From assembly GCF_025345565.1 (NCBI RefSeq), contig NZ_CP054475.1:1828448-1892447 (forward strand): a DNA stretch of 64,000 nucleotides, given 5' to 3'. A program made the position numbers and the translations under genes. Positions 1 through 9,202 of the stretch are shown in pieces (the stretch's first letter is position 1; the number at the start of each line of letters is the position of its first letter). The stretch is from Thalassolituus hydrocarboniclasticus (GTDB lineage Bacteria; Pseudomonadota; Gammaproteobacteria; Pseudomonadales; Oceanobacteraceae). A model generated the notes under the pieces. The model was not told the origin of the DNA. It made no database searches and saw only the letters and a program-made list of their open reading frames with translations.

Positions 1-135
1 GTGGTTGTTCGCCTGCAAGGTAACAACGCTGAAGTGGGCGCCAAGGTTCTGACTGAAAGCGGCCTGAACATTATCGCGGATACCGACCTGACTGGCGCAG
101 CCCAGAAAGTGGTCGCAGCTGCAGCTGGCAATTAA
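1..135 (+). CDS. sucC: Succinyl-CoA synthetase beta subunit, C-terminal end (partial)
   Basis: Only the last 44 codons are inside the window, in frame 1, ending at TAA 133-135. The translated tail ([17 protein letters not shown], then a run of Ala before the final Gly-Asn) matches the C-terminus of the ATP-grasp beta subunit of succinyl-CoA synthetase. With SucD it makes the TCA-cycle enzyme that converts succinyl-CoA to succinate with nucleotide triphosphate formation. The next gene, sucD, starts 9 nt downstream behind an AAGGGG-like ribosome site, the usual sucCD arrangement. The rest of the gene lies upstream of position 1. Confidence 0.93.
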   Translation: MVVRLQGNNAEVGAKVLTESGLNIIADTDLTGAAQKVVAAAAGN

Positions 136-144
136 GGGGTAATC

Positions 145-1017
145 ATGAGCATTTTAATCAATAAAGACACCAAAGTGATCTGCCAGGGCTTTACCGGTGC
201 TCAGGGTACTTTCCACTCTGAACAGGCGATTGCATACGGCACCAAAATGGTTGGTGGTGTAACTCCGGGTAAAGGTGGCACTGAGCATCTGGGCCTGCCG
301 GTATTCAATACCGTTAAAGACGCGGTTGCTGCAACCGGTGCAGAAGCTTCTGTTATTTACGTACCAGCGCCTTTCTGTAAAGACTCTATCCTTGAAGCCG
401 CTAATGCCGGCATCAAGCTGATCGTTTGTATTACTGAAGGTATTCCTACACTGGATATGCTGGATGCGAAAGTTAAGTGTGACGAGCTGGGCGTACGCCT
501 GATCGGACCTAACTGTCCGGGTGTTATCACACCGGGAGAATGTAAGATCGGTATTATGCCGGGTCACATACACCTGCCAGGTAAAGTCGGTATTGTTTCC
601 CGTTCCGGCACCCTGACTTATGAAGCGGTTAAGCAGACCACTGACTACGGCTTTGGCCAGTCTACCTGTGTTGGTATTGGTGGCGACCCGATTCCGGGCT
701 CCAACTTTATCGACATCCTGAAAATGTTCCAGGAAGATCCGGCAACTGAAGCCATTGTTATGATCGGTGAAATCGGCGGTACTGCAGAAGAGGAAGCAGC
801 GGCTTTCATTAAAGCTAATGTGACCAAGCCTGTTGTTTCTTACATTGCTGGTGTTACTGCACCTCCGGGCAAGCGTATGGGTCATGCCGGCGCGATCATC
901 TCCGGTGGTAAGGGTACTGCGGCCGATAAATTTGCGGCACTGCAGGACGCTGGTGTTGCGACTTGTCAGAGTCTGGCCGATATTGGTAAGACGCTGAAAG
1001 AAGTAACCGGCTGGTAA
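145..1017 (+). CDS. sucD: Succinyl-CoA synthetase alpha subunit
   Basis: 290 residues, essentially the E. coli length (289). The N-terminal CoA-binding Rossmann domain begins [21 protein letters not shown]. The phosphohistidine loop is visible as [12 protein letters not shown] near residues 248-259, with the catalytic His in GHAGA. The subunit binds CoA and carries the phosphohistidine intermediate; SucC provides the nucleotide site. It is cytoplasmic and part of the TCA cycle. It directly follows sucC and is closed by a strong hairpin terminator, so it is the last gene of its operon. Confidence 0.98.
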   Translation: MSILINKDTKVICQGFTGAQGTFHSEQAIAYGTKMVGGVTPGKGGTEHLGLPVFNTVKDAVAATGAEASVIYVPAPFCKDSILEAANAGIKLIVCITEGIPTLDMLDAKVKCDELGVRLIGPNCPGVITPGECKIGIMPGHIHLPGKVGIVSRSGTLTYEAVKQTTDYGFGQSTCVGIGGDPIPGSNFIDILKMFQEDPATEAIVMIGEIGGTAEEEAAAFIKANVTKPVVSYIAGVTAPPGKRMGHAGAIISGGKGTAADKFAALQDAGVATCQSLADIGKTLKEVTGW

Positions 1018-1030
1018 GTTTTACCGGCTC

Positions 1031-1060
1031 AAAAAAGAACCCGCTGCGGCGGGTTTTTTT
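1031..1060 (+). terminator. Rho-independent terminator after sucCD
   Basis: Arms ACCCGC (1039-1044) and GCGGGT (1049-1054) with a TGCG loop are followed by an unbroken T run to 1060. An A-run lies just upstream. It begins 13 nt after the sucD stop, so it ends the sucCD transcript. The 130 nt from here to prpE hold no gene that I can support. Confidence 0.9.
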
Positions 1061-1191
1061 GTGTCCGGATACCGGGTTTCGTCAAGGTTTGGGCCTGCTT
1101 CGGCTAGACCTTGGTGTTATGACCCTTGGTCGAATAGTCGCGGTAACCACACATCCCCTAAGGTGTATTCATTCACACAGGAGGAGTTTTT

Positions 1192-3087
1192 ATGGGTTAC
1201 CAACAGGAATATCAGGCTTCAATCGAACTGCCTGAAGCCTTCTGGCAAAAACAGTCGCAACGGATTCAATGGTTTAAAGAACCCAAGACCATTCTCAGCA
1301 AAGATGAGCATGGCATCGACCGCTGGTTTGCTGATGGACAGCTTAATACTGCTTATCTGGCACTCGATTATCATGTTCTGCAGGGACGTGGAGACCAGCT
1401 GGCTCTTATCTACGATTCCCCGGTAACCGGCAATAAACGCACCTATACCTACAGCCAGCTGACCGAAGCCGTCGCGCGCTGTGCTGGTATGCTGGTCAGC
1501 CAGGGGGTAGGTAAGGGCGATTGCGTGATCGTGTATATGCCGATGATTCCGGAGGCTGCGATCGCCATGTTGGCCTGTGCCCGTATTGGTGCTGTGCATT
1601 CGGTGGTTTTTGGCGGTTTTGCTCCGAATGAGCTGGCGGTGCGGATTGATGATGCCGTACCTAAGGTCATTATGTCGGCCTCCTGTGGTATCGAAGTTGA
1701 CCGTATTATTGAATACAAACCGATTCTGGATGCGGCCATTGATATGGCGACGCACAAACCAACCAGCTGCGTTATCTATCAGCGTGAGCAGCAACGCTGT
1801 GAGCTGACGGCAGGGCGTGATATTGACTGGCAGCAGGCGGTTGCCGCAGCTCAGCCTGCTGACTGCACTCCGGTGTCTGCTCTTGATCCTCTGTATATTC
1901 TTTATACCTCTGGTACTACGGGTAAGCCGAAAGGCGTTGTGCGCGACAATGGCGGTCATGCGGTGGCCATGAGTTACAGCATGAGTGTGGTTTACGATAT
2001 GCATCCGGGGGATGTGTTCTGGGCCGCTTCCGATGTCGGCTGGGTGGTTGGCCATTCTTATATTGTTTATGCCCCACTCATTGCAGGCTGCACTACGGTC
2101 TTTTATGAGGGTAAGCCGGTACGTACGCCGGATGCCGGAGCTTTTTGGCGGGTGTGTGCCGAGTATGGCGTTAAAGGATTGTTTGCCGCCCCGACAGCGT
2201 TCCGTGCGATCCGTAAAGAAGATCCGCAATGCCTGCAGGCAGAAAAGTATGACCTCAGTAAGCTTAAAACCATTTTTATGGCCGGTGAGCGTTTAGATCC
2301 TCCGACTTACGAGTGGGTGGATCAGCATATTAAGCGTCCGATTGTGGATCACTGGTGGCAGACCGAAACCGGCTGGGCGATTGCCGGTAATCATATGGGG
2401 CTTGAACCAGCCAAAGTGAAAGCGGGTTCTGTTACACGCCCGTCACCCGGATTTAATGTGCAGATTTTAGATCCGAAGGGGCGTCCGGTGGCTGCCAATG
2501 AGCAGGGCAGTATTGCGATCAAATTGCCGTTGCCGCCCGGATGTCTGCCGACTATCTGGGGTAATCACGAGCGTTTTGTCGCCGGTTATCTGGGTACCTA
2601 CAAAGGGTATTACATTACCGGTGATGGCGGTTATCTGGATGATGATAACTATCTGTTTGTGCTTGGGCGTACTGACGACATCATCAATGTTGCCGGTCAT
2701 CGTCTGTCGACCGGCGAGATGGAAGAAGTGGTTGCCGGGCATGCGGCGGTTGCTGAATGTGCGGTCATCGGCCGTCACAGTGATCTTAAAGGGGAAGAGC
2801 CTCTGGGGTTGGTTCTGCTGAAAGACGGCGTTGATATTGATGAAGAAACACTGAAACTGGAGCTGGTGCAGCGCGTCCGTGACCGGATTGGTGCGGTAGC
2901 CAGTTTCCGTGATGCGGTGGTCGTGCAGCGGTTGCCTAAAACCCGTTCCGGCAAAATTTTGCGTAAAGTACTGCGCAATATTGCCAATAACGAGGAATAC
3001 CAGACACCGTCAACCATCGATGATCCGGCCTGTCTGGGAGAAATTGAGCAGATTCTTCTGCAAAAGGGACTGCGTCTGGAGAACTAA
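1192..3087 (+). CDS. prpE: Propionyl-CoA synthetase (acyl-CoA synthetase, ANL superfamily)
   Basis: 631 residues, close to E. coli PrpE (628). It activates propionate (or acetate) with ATP and CoA through an acyl-AMP intermediate. Visible features are an N-terminal ACAS domain, the P-loop A3 motif YTSGTTGKPKGV near residue 239, HWWQTETGW (A5) and TGDGGY (A7). The C-terminal PKTRSGKILRK contains the lysine that catalyses adenylation and is the site of regulatory acetylation in this family. The start at 1192 has an excellent ribosome site (CAGGAGGAG). The gene stands alone, with terminators on both sides, and no prpBCD genes are next to it. PrpE and acetyl-CoA synthetase are close relatives; the VVRDNGGHAVA segment and overall similarity favour PrpE. 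Confidence 0.9.
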   Translation: MGYQQEYQASIELPEAFWQKQSQRIQWFKEPKTILSKDEHGIDRWFADGQLNTAYLALDYHVLQGRGDQLALIYDSPVTGNKRTYTYSQLTEAVARCAGMLVSQGVGKGDCVIVYMPMIPEAAIAMLACARIGAVHSVVFGGFAPNELAVRIDDAVPKVIMSASCGIEVDRIIEYKPILDAAIDMATHKPTSCVIYQREQQRCELTAGRDIDWQQAVAAAQPADCTPVSALDPLYILYTSGTTGKPKGVVRDNGGHAVAMSYSMSVVYDMHPGDVFWAASDVGWVVGHSYIVYAPLIAGCTTVFYEGKPVRTPDAGAFWRVCAEYGVKGLFAAPTAFRAIRKEDPQCLQAEKYDLSKLKTIFMAGERLDPPTYEWVDQHIKRPIVDHWWQTETGWAIAGNHMGLEPAKVKAGSVTRPSPGFNVQILDPKGRPVAANEQGSIAIKLPLPPGCLPTIWGNHERFVAGYLGTYKGYYITGDGGYLDDDNYLFVLGRTDDIINVAGHRLSTGEMEEVVAGHAAVAECAVIGRHSDLKGEEPLGLVLLKDGVDIDEETLKLELVQRVRDRIGAVASFRDAVVVQRLPKTRSGKILRKVLRNIANNEEYQTPSTIDDPACLGEIEQILLQKGLRLEN

Positions 3088-3158
3088 TTCCGAGAGGGTC
3101 AGTCGTACAAAGAGCAGGCTAAAGCCAGTTTGCTCTCTCTCTGATTATTATGGTGTTT

Positions 3159-3188
3159 ACCGGGCCGATTCCAGCCCGGTTTTTTTTT
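3159..3188 (+). terminator. Rho-independent terminator after prpE
   Basis: ACCGGGC (3159-3165) pairs with GCCCGGT (3174-3180) across an 8-nt loop and is followed by T's to 3188. It lies about 70 nt past the prpE stop. The rest of the 304-nt gap to the next gene holds no convincing ORF. A possible promoter with TTGACC at 3315-3320 lies upstream of the next gene. Confidence 0.88.
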
Positions 3189-3391
3189 GCCAGCCAGCCC
3201 GTGTCGCCGATTCCGGCGGTTTTATGTCACGTGTCTCCCCTGAAACATGATGCAGAAACACTGCGATTTACAGATGTTGCCAATTGTTACCATTTGCATG
3301 TATCGAGTTGTAACTTGACCTGCTAATCTTTGTGGTTATCAGGGGATCGAATGTTTATTAAATAAGTGTTCTTGAGGGCGGAGGTTGGTTT

Positions 3392-5680
3392 TTGCTGAAT
3401 ATCTTTAATTTCCGCGCCTCGGGCTGGGTGTTGCCTCTGGCCATATTGGTGCTGACCCTGCTGCTGCTGACTTTTGCTGTGCAGAGCTGGTTTGTCAGCC
3501 GCAGTGCATTTGATAACGAAATCGCGCATATCAACCGCGTTGCACTGCAGAATGCACGCTCTGTCATGATCTCGCGGCGCGAGTCTTTTTATCTTCTTGG
3601 GCAGGAGCTGCTGGATGTCAATGCATTGCAGGAGCCTGACCTTGGGCGTGACATGCTGGATAAGGTTGCTTTGGTCATGCCTGGAGTGGTGAGCCTTGGC
3701 CTGGCCCGCAGCGATGGTCAGATGGTTCTGTACAGTTCGGCTGGAGATTCCCGCCGCAGTTCTTTATCGCTGCCAAATATGCAGCAGCAATCTTCCCGTT
3801 TATTCCGCAGAGCACTGGCTTCCGAAGGTGTGGTTACCGGTCCGCCATTCTGGCAAAACAGCAGCCGTGAATGGATGCTGCCGCTGTTTTATGCGGTGAG
3901 GGACACTCGCAGCGGTGATGTTGAGGCCATTCTGACGGCTCTGGTGCGTTTGCAGGACCGGCTGGCACGCTGGGACGGTGTCGACTTAGGCACCGATACC
4001 TCCGTGGTCGTGGTCAGTGCTGACGGCATCCCCCGTTACGCGGTGCCTGTTTTTAATGCATATGATACGCATGCCGGGCGTGAGTTTATGCAGGAGCTGA
4101 TGCAGCAGGTTAAGCGCTCGGCGCTTGATGAAGGTTGGCTGGTACATGACTGGAGGCAGGATCAGGGTTCTGTTACTTACCGGATACATTACTCGCGCAT
4201 AGGCGATGACCTGTTCAATCTGGTTCTGCGTCCGCAGTCCTCTTTGTGGATGGTTTGGTGGCTTCGTATTGAGCCCGCACTGTTTGCGTTTATTGCATTG
4301 CTGCTGGGGAGCATCGGAGTTCACCGGATTGTGCTCAGGCAACAGCGTGTTTATCAGCATAATCTTCTGTTTCAGGCACATCACGATCCGCTGACAGGAT
4401 TGCTGAATCGTGCGCGGCTGTTGAACCTGATGAAAGAAAGTATGGAAAACGCTCCCGGGAGCGCTTTTTCGTTATTGATTATTGACCTCGATTATTTCAA
4501 CCGGATTAATGATCAGCACGGGCACGCTATCGGTGATGCGCTGTTAAAGCTGGTCCCTCAGCGCTTGCAGGGAATACTGTCTCCTGGCGACTGGCTTGCC
4601 CGACAGGGCGGTGATGAGTTCCTGGTCGTATTCCGCAATGAACTGAGTTTTCGTGGCCGGGATGTTTTAACTCAGGCGGTTAAGGCTGCATTGGAAGAAG
4701 GGTTTGAAATTCATAACCGGGTTATTTCGGTGTCTGCCAGTATCGGTGTGGCCAATTACCCCCGTGATGCATCAGATCCCAATGATCTGCTGGGTAAGGC
4801 CAACGCCGCTTTGTATCAGGCGAAAGGTGATGGACGTAACTGTATCGTTCATTATTCTGACGATATTGCTGCATTAAGCCGGCGCAGCAAAGAACTTGAA
4901 CGTCAGCTGGATGGTTGCTGGCAGCGCAACGAAATGCAGGTGCACTACCAGCCTCAGATTGATTGTCGTACCGGAGCGTTAATTGGTGCGGAGGCTTTGG
5001 TTCGCTGGCATAACTCTGAGCTGGGCAATGTCAGTCCGGCTGAATTTATCCCTGTTGCGGAAGCAATCGGTGCGGTACGCCAGATCGATCGCTTTGTTAT
5101 GGCAGAGGCCTGTGCGTTTATTCATCAGATTTCTCAGCAGTTTTCCCGGCCATTGCGCATATCCATTAATTTATCTCCGGAGCACCTGCTTGATCCTGCA
5201 ATGATTGCGGAGGTGACTGAATTAATCCGGCGTTATGATCTCGCGCCCCAGCAGCTGGTGCTGGAAATAACCGAAACTGCGGTTCTTAATGATTTTGAAC
5301 GGGCTGCCCAGCAGGTTGCACAGCTGCGTGCGCTGGGTGTCGGTGTGTCGGTTGATGATTTCGGTACCGGTTATTCGTCGCTGTCCTATATTCATAAATT
5401 ACCGGTCACGGAAATTAAAATAGACCGCTCTTTTGTTGATCAGATTGCCACCGATCTGCATGATCGGGCATTGACCAGTGCGGTTATTGCAATGGGCAAA
5501 CGATTACATCTGGAGGTCGTTGCAGAAGGGGTGGAGACGGCCAGTCAGTGGCAGATTCTGCTGGAGCAGCATTGCGATACCTTGCAGGGTTTCTATATTT
5601 CCAGGCCGATGGCTGCCAGTGACTTTATTGCTTTTATGGATAGTTACAGCGAAGAACCTCAGGTTTTTGCCTTGCGTTAA
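3392..5680 (+). CDS. Membrane GGDEF-EAL cyclic-di-GMP enzyme
   Basis: 762 residues starting at a TTG codon. GGAGG at 3380-3384 is 7 nt upstream, and an in-frame TAA at 3359 leaves no ATG choice. A membrane helix (about residues 12-34) and a second one (about 292-312) flank a periplasmic sensor region. A GGDEF domain follows (exact GGDEF at 406-410), then an EAL domain (EALVRW at 534). The EAL domain keeps LEITET, DDFGTG, KIDRSF and AEGVET, so phosphodiesterase activity is likely. The inhibitory RxxD site upstream of GGDEF reads SPGD, so product inhibition of any cyclase activity is probably lost. It probably tunes c-di-GMP in response to an extracytoplasmic signal. It is monocistronic. Confidence 0.92.
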   Translation: MLNIFNFRASGWVLPLAILVLTLLLLTFAVQSWFVSRSAFDNEIAHINRVALQNARSVMISRRESFYLLGQELLDVNALQEPDLGRDMLDKVALVMPGVVSLGLARSDGQMVLYSSAGDSRRSSLSLPNMQQQSSRLFRRALASEGVVTGPPFWQNSSREWMLPLFYAVRDTRSGDVEAILTALVRLQDRLARWDGVDLGTDTSVVVVSADGIPRYAVPVFNAYDTHAGREFMQELMQQVKRSALDEGWLVHDWRQDQGSVTYRIHYSRIGDDLFNLVLRPQSSLWMVWWLRIEPALFAFIALLLGSIGVHRIVLRQQRVYQHNLLFQAHHDPLTGLLNRARLLNLMKESMENAPGSAFSLLIIDLDYFNRINDQHGHAIGDALLKLVPQRLQGILSPGDWLARQGGDEFLVVFRNELSFRGRDVLTQAVKAALEEGFEIHNRVISVSASIGVANYPRDASDPNDLLGKANAALYQAKGDGRNCIVHYSDDIAALSRRSKELERQLDGCWQRNEMQVHYQPQIDCRTGALIGAEALVRWHNSELGNVSPAEFIPVAEAIGAVRQIDRFVMAEACAFIHQISQQFSRPLRISINLSPEHLLDPAMIAEVTELIRRYDLAPQQLVLEITETAVLNDFERAAQQVAQLRALGVGVSVDDFGTGYSSLSYIHKLPVTEIKIDRSFVDQIATDLHDRALTSAVIAMGKRLHLEVVAEGVETASQWQILLEQHCDTLQGFYISRPMAASDFIAFMDSYSEEPQVFALR

Positions 5681-5687
5681 TAACTCC

Positions 5688-6149
5688 TCAGATTATTCCG
5701 CTGTCGAGCCCGGCGGCTATGGCAGCGCATAACTCCTCACACTGTTGTAAAAACTCTTCCTGCCAGTCACCGCGTAAAATCAGTGGCTCCTGGACCCAGC
5801 GCCAGCGCAGGCCGGTCGTGATACTTTCCAATGCGCGTTTTGTTCCTGTGCCATCGTGCCCCGCGCGGATAATGGCTGCGCAGGGTTTTCCCTGTGTTTC
5901 TTCCAGACAGGGATAATAAATACGATCAAAAAAATCCTTTAATGCGCCACTCATGTAGCCGAGGTTTTCCGGCGTTATCAGAAGAACGGCATCGGCCTGC
6001 AGAGTGTCGGGTGCGTTGGCTTTAAAAGCTGTTCGTATAATTAACTGGCTGTTCTCAGTTTCTGCTGATTTAAAGCCGGTCTCGCAGGCCTGTAATAATC
6101 GTTCAGTGTTGGGGGATGGCGTATGGGCAACAATCAAAAGTGTTTTCAT
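5688..6149 (-). CDS. Flavodoxin-like NAD(P)H-dependent oxidoreductase / FMN-binding protein
   Basis: 153 residues. The start [20 protein letters not shown] has the beta-strand plus phosphate-binding loop of flavodoxin-fold proteins. [21 protein letters not shown] (beginning near residue 56) is typical of NAD(P)H-dependent FMN reductases of the NADPH_dep_FMN_red/flavodoxin_2 type. It probably binds FMN and passes electrons to an unknown acceptor. It lies downstream of the phosphotransacetylase gene on the same strand (42 nt gap) and may share its transcript. Its tail faces the GGDEF-EAL gene with only 7 nt between stops, and no terminator hairpin is visible there. Confidence 0.8.
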   Translation of the reverse strand: MKTLLIVAHTPSPNTERLLQACETGFKSAETENSQLIIRTAFKANAPDTLQADAVLLITPENLGYMSGALKDFFDRIYYPCLEETQGKPCAAIIRAGHDGTGTKRALESITTGLRWRWVQEPLILRGDWQEEFLQQCEELCAAIAAGLDSGII

Positions 6150-6191
6150 CGTATAAAACCTGTTGAGTTGCCCGGCAGTATAACGATAGCG

Positions 6192-7145
6192 CTATACCAA
6201 TGGCAGGGCTGCTGCCTGTGCCAGTGCGCAGGATAAAAGCCGGCCGGCCATTTTTTCTGCTCGGCTGGTCAGCATAATAGGCACCCGTGCGCCCATTAAT
6301 ATTCCGGCTGCCTGAGCATTGCCTAAATAAATTAATTGCTTGGCCAGAATGTTGCCGGACTCCAGGTCTGGTGCAATTAAAATATCGGCGTCTCCGGCAA
6401 CAGGTGAGTCAATGCCTTTGCTGTTGGCCGCCTCAAGGTTGATGGCATTGTCAAAGGCCAGGGGCCCGTCTAATAACCCGCCGACAATTTGTTTGCGGTC
6501 AGCCATTTTACACAGCGCTGCAGCATCCAGTGTGCTGGGAATGTCCGGATTGATTTTTTCGACGGCACTTAAAATCGCAACCTTAGGCAGGCTGATGCCC
6601 ATTGCCTGAGCCATCTGAATGGCATTGCAGACGATGTCTTTTTTGGCCCGCAAATCAGGGTGAATATTAATAGCCGCATCGCTGATAAACAGCGCTTTGG
6701 GGTAAGACGGCACATCCAGATAATACACATGACTGATACGGCGCTCAGTGCGGATACCTGTGGTTTTGTGTAATACCGCACCCAGTAATTCGTCGGTCGA
6801 CAGGCTGCCCTTCATTAATGCACGGACTTCTCCGCTGCGCACCAGGCTGACGGCTGCTTCGGCCGCTTCATGGCTGTGTTCGGTGTCGCGGATATCAATG
6901 TCAGACAGGTCAATATCATTCTGGGCTGCGCACTCACGGATTTTATGCTCAGGGCCGACCAGAATGGCCTGCATCATGCCCAGGCGGTGAGCCGCGAGGG
7001 CGCCTTTTAATGAATCTTCTGTAACCGGGTGTACTACCGCTGTTGGCAGTGCCGGGCGCAGCAGCGAGCGCTCAAATAAGCGGCGCATGTGCGGATGGCT
7101 GGCGGTCGCCGTTAATATTTCTTCCCTGATCAGATCAGCGGTCAT
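6192..7145 (-). CDS. Phosphate acetyl/butyryltransferase family protein
   Basis: 317 residues, the length of a bare PTA_PTB domain without the N-terminal regulatory domain of long Pta. It probably interconverts acyl-CoA and acyl phosphate. Family signatures include LMKGSLSTDELLGAVL, ISDAAINIHPDL, GDADILIAPDLESGN and the closing GARVPIMLTSRA. I chose ATG 7145 because AAGGAC lies at the proper distance. A start 12 codons earlier would run into the upstream Usp gene and has no ribosome site. It follows the Usp gene by 10 nt, so the two are co-transcribed. No ackA kinase gene is next to it, so the fate of the acyl phosphate is open. Confidence 0.87.
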   Translation of the reverse strand: MTADLIREEILTATASHPHMRRLFERSLLRPALPTAVVHPVTEDSLKGALAAHRLGMMQAILVGPEHKIRECAAQNDIDLSDIDIRDTEHSHEAAEAAVSLVRSGEVRALMKGSLSTDELLGAVLHKTTGIRTERRISHVYYLDVPSYPKALFISDAAINIHPDLRAKKDIVCNAIQMAQAMGISLPKVAILSAVEKINPDIPSTLDAAALCKMADRKQIVGGLLDGPLAFDNAINLEAANSKGIDSPVAGDADILIAPDLESGNILAKQLIYLGNAQAAGILMGARVPIMLTSRAEKMAGRLLSCALAQAAALPLV

Positions 7146-7155
7146 ACTCACGTCC

Positions 7156-8079
7156 TTAGTCTGCGTCTGGCTTAACACCATCGGATGGTTTTATGACAAT
7201 GACATCACAGGCGACTTTATCGACCAGTAATTCAGCGGTGTTACCGATTAATACCCCGGCAATGCCTTCGCGCCCGACGGTGCCAACGACCACAACGTCG
7301 GCATCGATGTCTTTGGCAATACCAGCGATCACGCTGTCAGCATCACCTTCACCAATATGCACATGGTCGGGCTGAATATTGTATTTACGCGCCAGTGCAG
7401 CGCAGGCTTCTTCGTGTTGTTCGGTAATGTACTTCTGGATGTCATCCGGTGCGGTAACTTCGGGCACCATGGCAAAGGCGACGGCAACCAGCGGGTATGA
7501 GTTGGCGAGGTGCAGGTCGGTATCAAAATGATCGGACAGGTGCTCGGCAAAAGACAGAATATTATCGTTGATGATCTGGTGTCCGCTATCGCCGGAGGTC
7601 GCATCAACGGACGCCAATACACGGTTGTTGGTCCAGGGTTTGGCGGATTTTACCAGCATCACCGGTGCCGGGCAGTGGCGCAGCAGATTCCAGTCGGTGT
7701 GGGTGAAGATCCGGTCAAGCAGGTTGTGCGGCTGGGTACCTTTAATCACCAGATCAAAATCCTTATGGCGCATGGACTCGATGACAGCATCGTGCAGATG
7801 CTTTTGCCAGTGCACCTCGGTACTGATTGAAATGCTGTTTTCAGCCTCAGGCAGGAAGCTGTTGATCCACTTTTCCGATTTATCCAGCAGGGCCTGCTTC
7901 ACCCGGGTACGGGTTTCCTGATCAAGGGATGAATGATCTTCGCAGTAAGCTTCGTAGGTATTTGTCAGCAGAGTCAGATCCGCTTCCAGAGACCGTGCCA
8001 GCCACAGCGCACGATCAAGCGCAATTTGCTCCGGGTGCTCGCTGTCCAATACGACCAGAATGTGATTGATATCCAGCAT
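7156..8079 (-). CDS. Tandem-domain universal stress protein (UspA/UspE family)
   Basis: 307 residues made of two Usp domains of about 150 residues each. The first opens MLDINHILVVLDSEHPEQIA. The second ends with GTVGREGIAGVLIGNTAE, the G-x2-G-x9-G-[ST/N] ATP-binding pattern, followed by CDVIVIKP. Usp proteins bind ATP or other nucleotides and help survival under stress; the exact target cannot be read from sequence. It is the first gene of a minus-strand set with the phosphotransacetylase. That link to acyl-phosphate metabolism occurs in other proteobacteria, but its meaning here is inference. Confidence 0.9.
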   Translation of the reverse strand: MLDINHILVVLDSEHPEQIALDRALWLARSLEADLTLLTNTYEAYCEDHSSLDQETRTRVKQALLDKSEKWINSFLPEAENSISISTEVHWQKHLHDAVIESMRHKDFDLVIKGTQPHNLLDRIFTHTDWNLLRHCPAPVMLVKSAKPWTNNRVLASVDATSGDSGHQIINDNILSFAEHLSDHFDTDLHLANSYPLVAVAFAMVPEVTAPDDIQKYITEQHEEACAALARKYNIQPDHVHIGEGDADSVIAGIAKDIDADVVVVGTVGREGIAGVLIGNTAELLVDKVACDVIVIKPSDGVKPDAD

Positions 8080-8125
8080 GACTTTCTCCTTAAAATAATG
8101 TGTCCGGCATGGGAATACCCTAACA

Positions 8126-9067
8126 CTAGCGCTTTGCGCTTACACCGGCCTTGTTTTGGGTCATATTGTGTTGTGTTTGCAGCTCGTCATTTGCCGGAGG
8201 TGACAATATGTCTATGAAAGCCCGGGCAGCGTTACTGAGGGTGCGGTGACGCAAATGGATCAGTCCAAGCTGGCGCCGGATAGGTGCAGAAGGCCAGGGC
8301 AGCCGTACCAGTTGTTCGTCGAGCATGCTGTGCGGCAGCAGACTCCAGCCCATGCCGACAGAAACCATCATTTTAATGGTCTCCAGATAGTTGGTTGGCA
8401 TAGGTGCATGCAGATTAAGCCCGGCCTGACGGAATACCCGCTCAAGCAGCTGGAAGGTAATGGTATCCGGCTCCGGTAAAATTGCTGGTGCCTGCGCCAG
8501 ATCCTGCAGGCTGAGTTGTGCAATGGCTGCCAGCGGGTGGCCGGGAGCACACACACATACCATGTCATCCTGCCACAGCGGCAGGGCTTCAATACCCTCC
8601 GGAACCTGATCATTGTTGGCTTCCAGTGTGGTCAGGGCCAGCTCGACCTGACGCAGGTTGACCGCCTGGTAGGCCCGTTCCGAGCCCATAAAACTCAGGT
8701 TTAACTGGGCGGCCGGATAGCGGCTGACAAACTCCCTGAGTACCGGTGGTAAGCGGTGCAGGCCGATATGATGGCTGGTCGCCAGGGATAATACGCCACT
8801 GACTTCACCGCCCAGATTCATCAGCCGCAGCTCGGTGTCGGCCACCAGATCGAGAATCTGCCGCGCTTTAGGCTGCAGTGCATGACCTGCTTCGGTCAGA
8901 CTGATGGTGCGGTTGTGGCGGTCAAACAGGGCATTACCCAGCTGCTGCTCCAGTAACTGGATGCGTTTGCTGACCGCTGACTGGGTCAGGTGCAGTTGTT
9001 CAGCGGCGAGAGAAAATGAGCGCTGTTCTGCAACGGCAAGAAAGGCTTTGAGTGCCTGGGTATCCAT
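8126..9067 (-). CDS. LysR-family transcriptional regulator, divergent from leuC
   Basis: 313 residues. The N-terminal winged helix-turn-helix is visible as FLAVAEQRSFSLAAEQLHLTQSAVSKRIQ (residues 9-37), followed by the LysR linker helix and a periplasmic-binding-protein-like effector domain. It is transcribed away from leuCDB-asd with a 135-nt gap that holds a perfect long palindrome. LysR regulators often control the divergent neighbour, so control of leucine synthesis is a reasonable inference; an alpha-isopropylmalate-type coinducer is possible but not shown. The C-terminal tail is short and Ser/Lys rich. Confidence 0.92.
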   Translation of the reverse strand: MDTQALKAFLAVAEQRSFSLAAEQLHLTQSAVSKRIQLLEQQLGNALFDRHNRTISLTEAGHALQPKARQILDLVADTELRLMNLGGEVSGVLSLATSHHIGLHRLPPVLREFVSRYPAAQLNLSFMGSERAYQAVNLRQVELALTTLEANNDQVPEGIEALPLWQDDMVCVCAPGHPLAAIAQLSLQDLAQAPAILPEPDTITFQLLERVFRQAGLNLHAPMPTNYLETIKMMVSVGMGWSLLPHSMLDEQLVRLPWPSAPIRRQLGLIHLRHRTLSNAARAFIDILSPPANDELQTQHNMTQNKAGVSAKR

Positions 9068-9089
9068 AGTCTGTGTCCGTGTGTGCTCT

Positions 9090-9116
9090 GTTTGAATTCC
9101 AGTTTGGAATTCAAAC
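9090..9116. promoter_or_regulatory. Perfect palindrome in the lysR-leuC promoter region
   Basis: 11-bp arms, GTTTGAATTCC (9090-9100) and GGAATTCAAAC (9106-9116), are separated by AGTTT. The site lies 22 nt upstream of the lysR start and about 87 nt upstream of leuC, the place where LysR proteins bind. A possible leuC promoter overlaps the right arm: TTGGAA at 9104-9109, 16 nt spacer, TATGAA at 9126-9131. Operator function is inferred. Confidence 0.6.
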
Positions 9117-9202
9117 TAGAAATAATATGAATTTGAGTTGTTTAGCAGAAGGCGTATCCTTAGGCAATACCAAAAACATCCCTGATGAGAGAGGACATCC
9201 CG

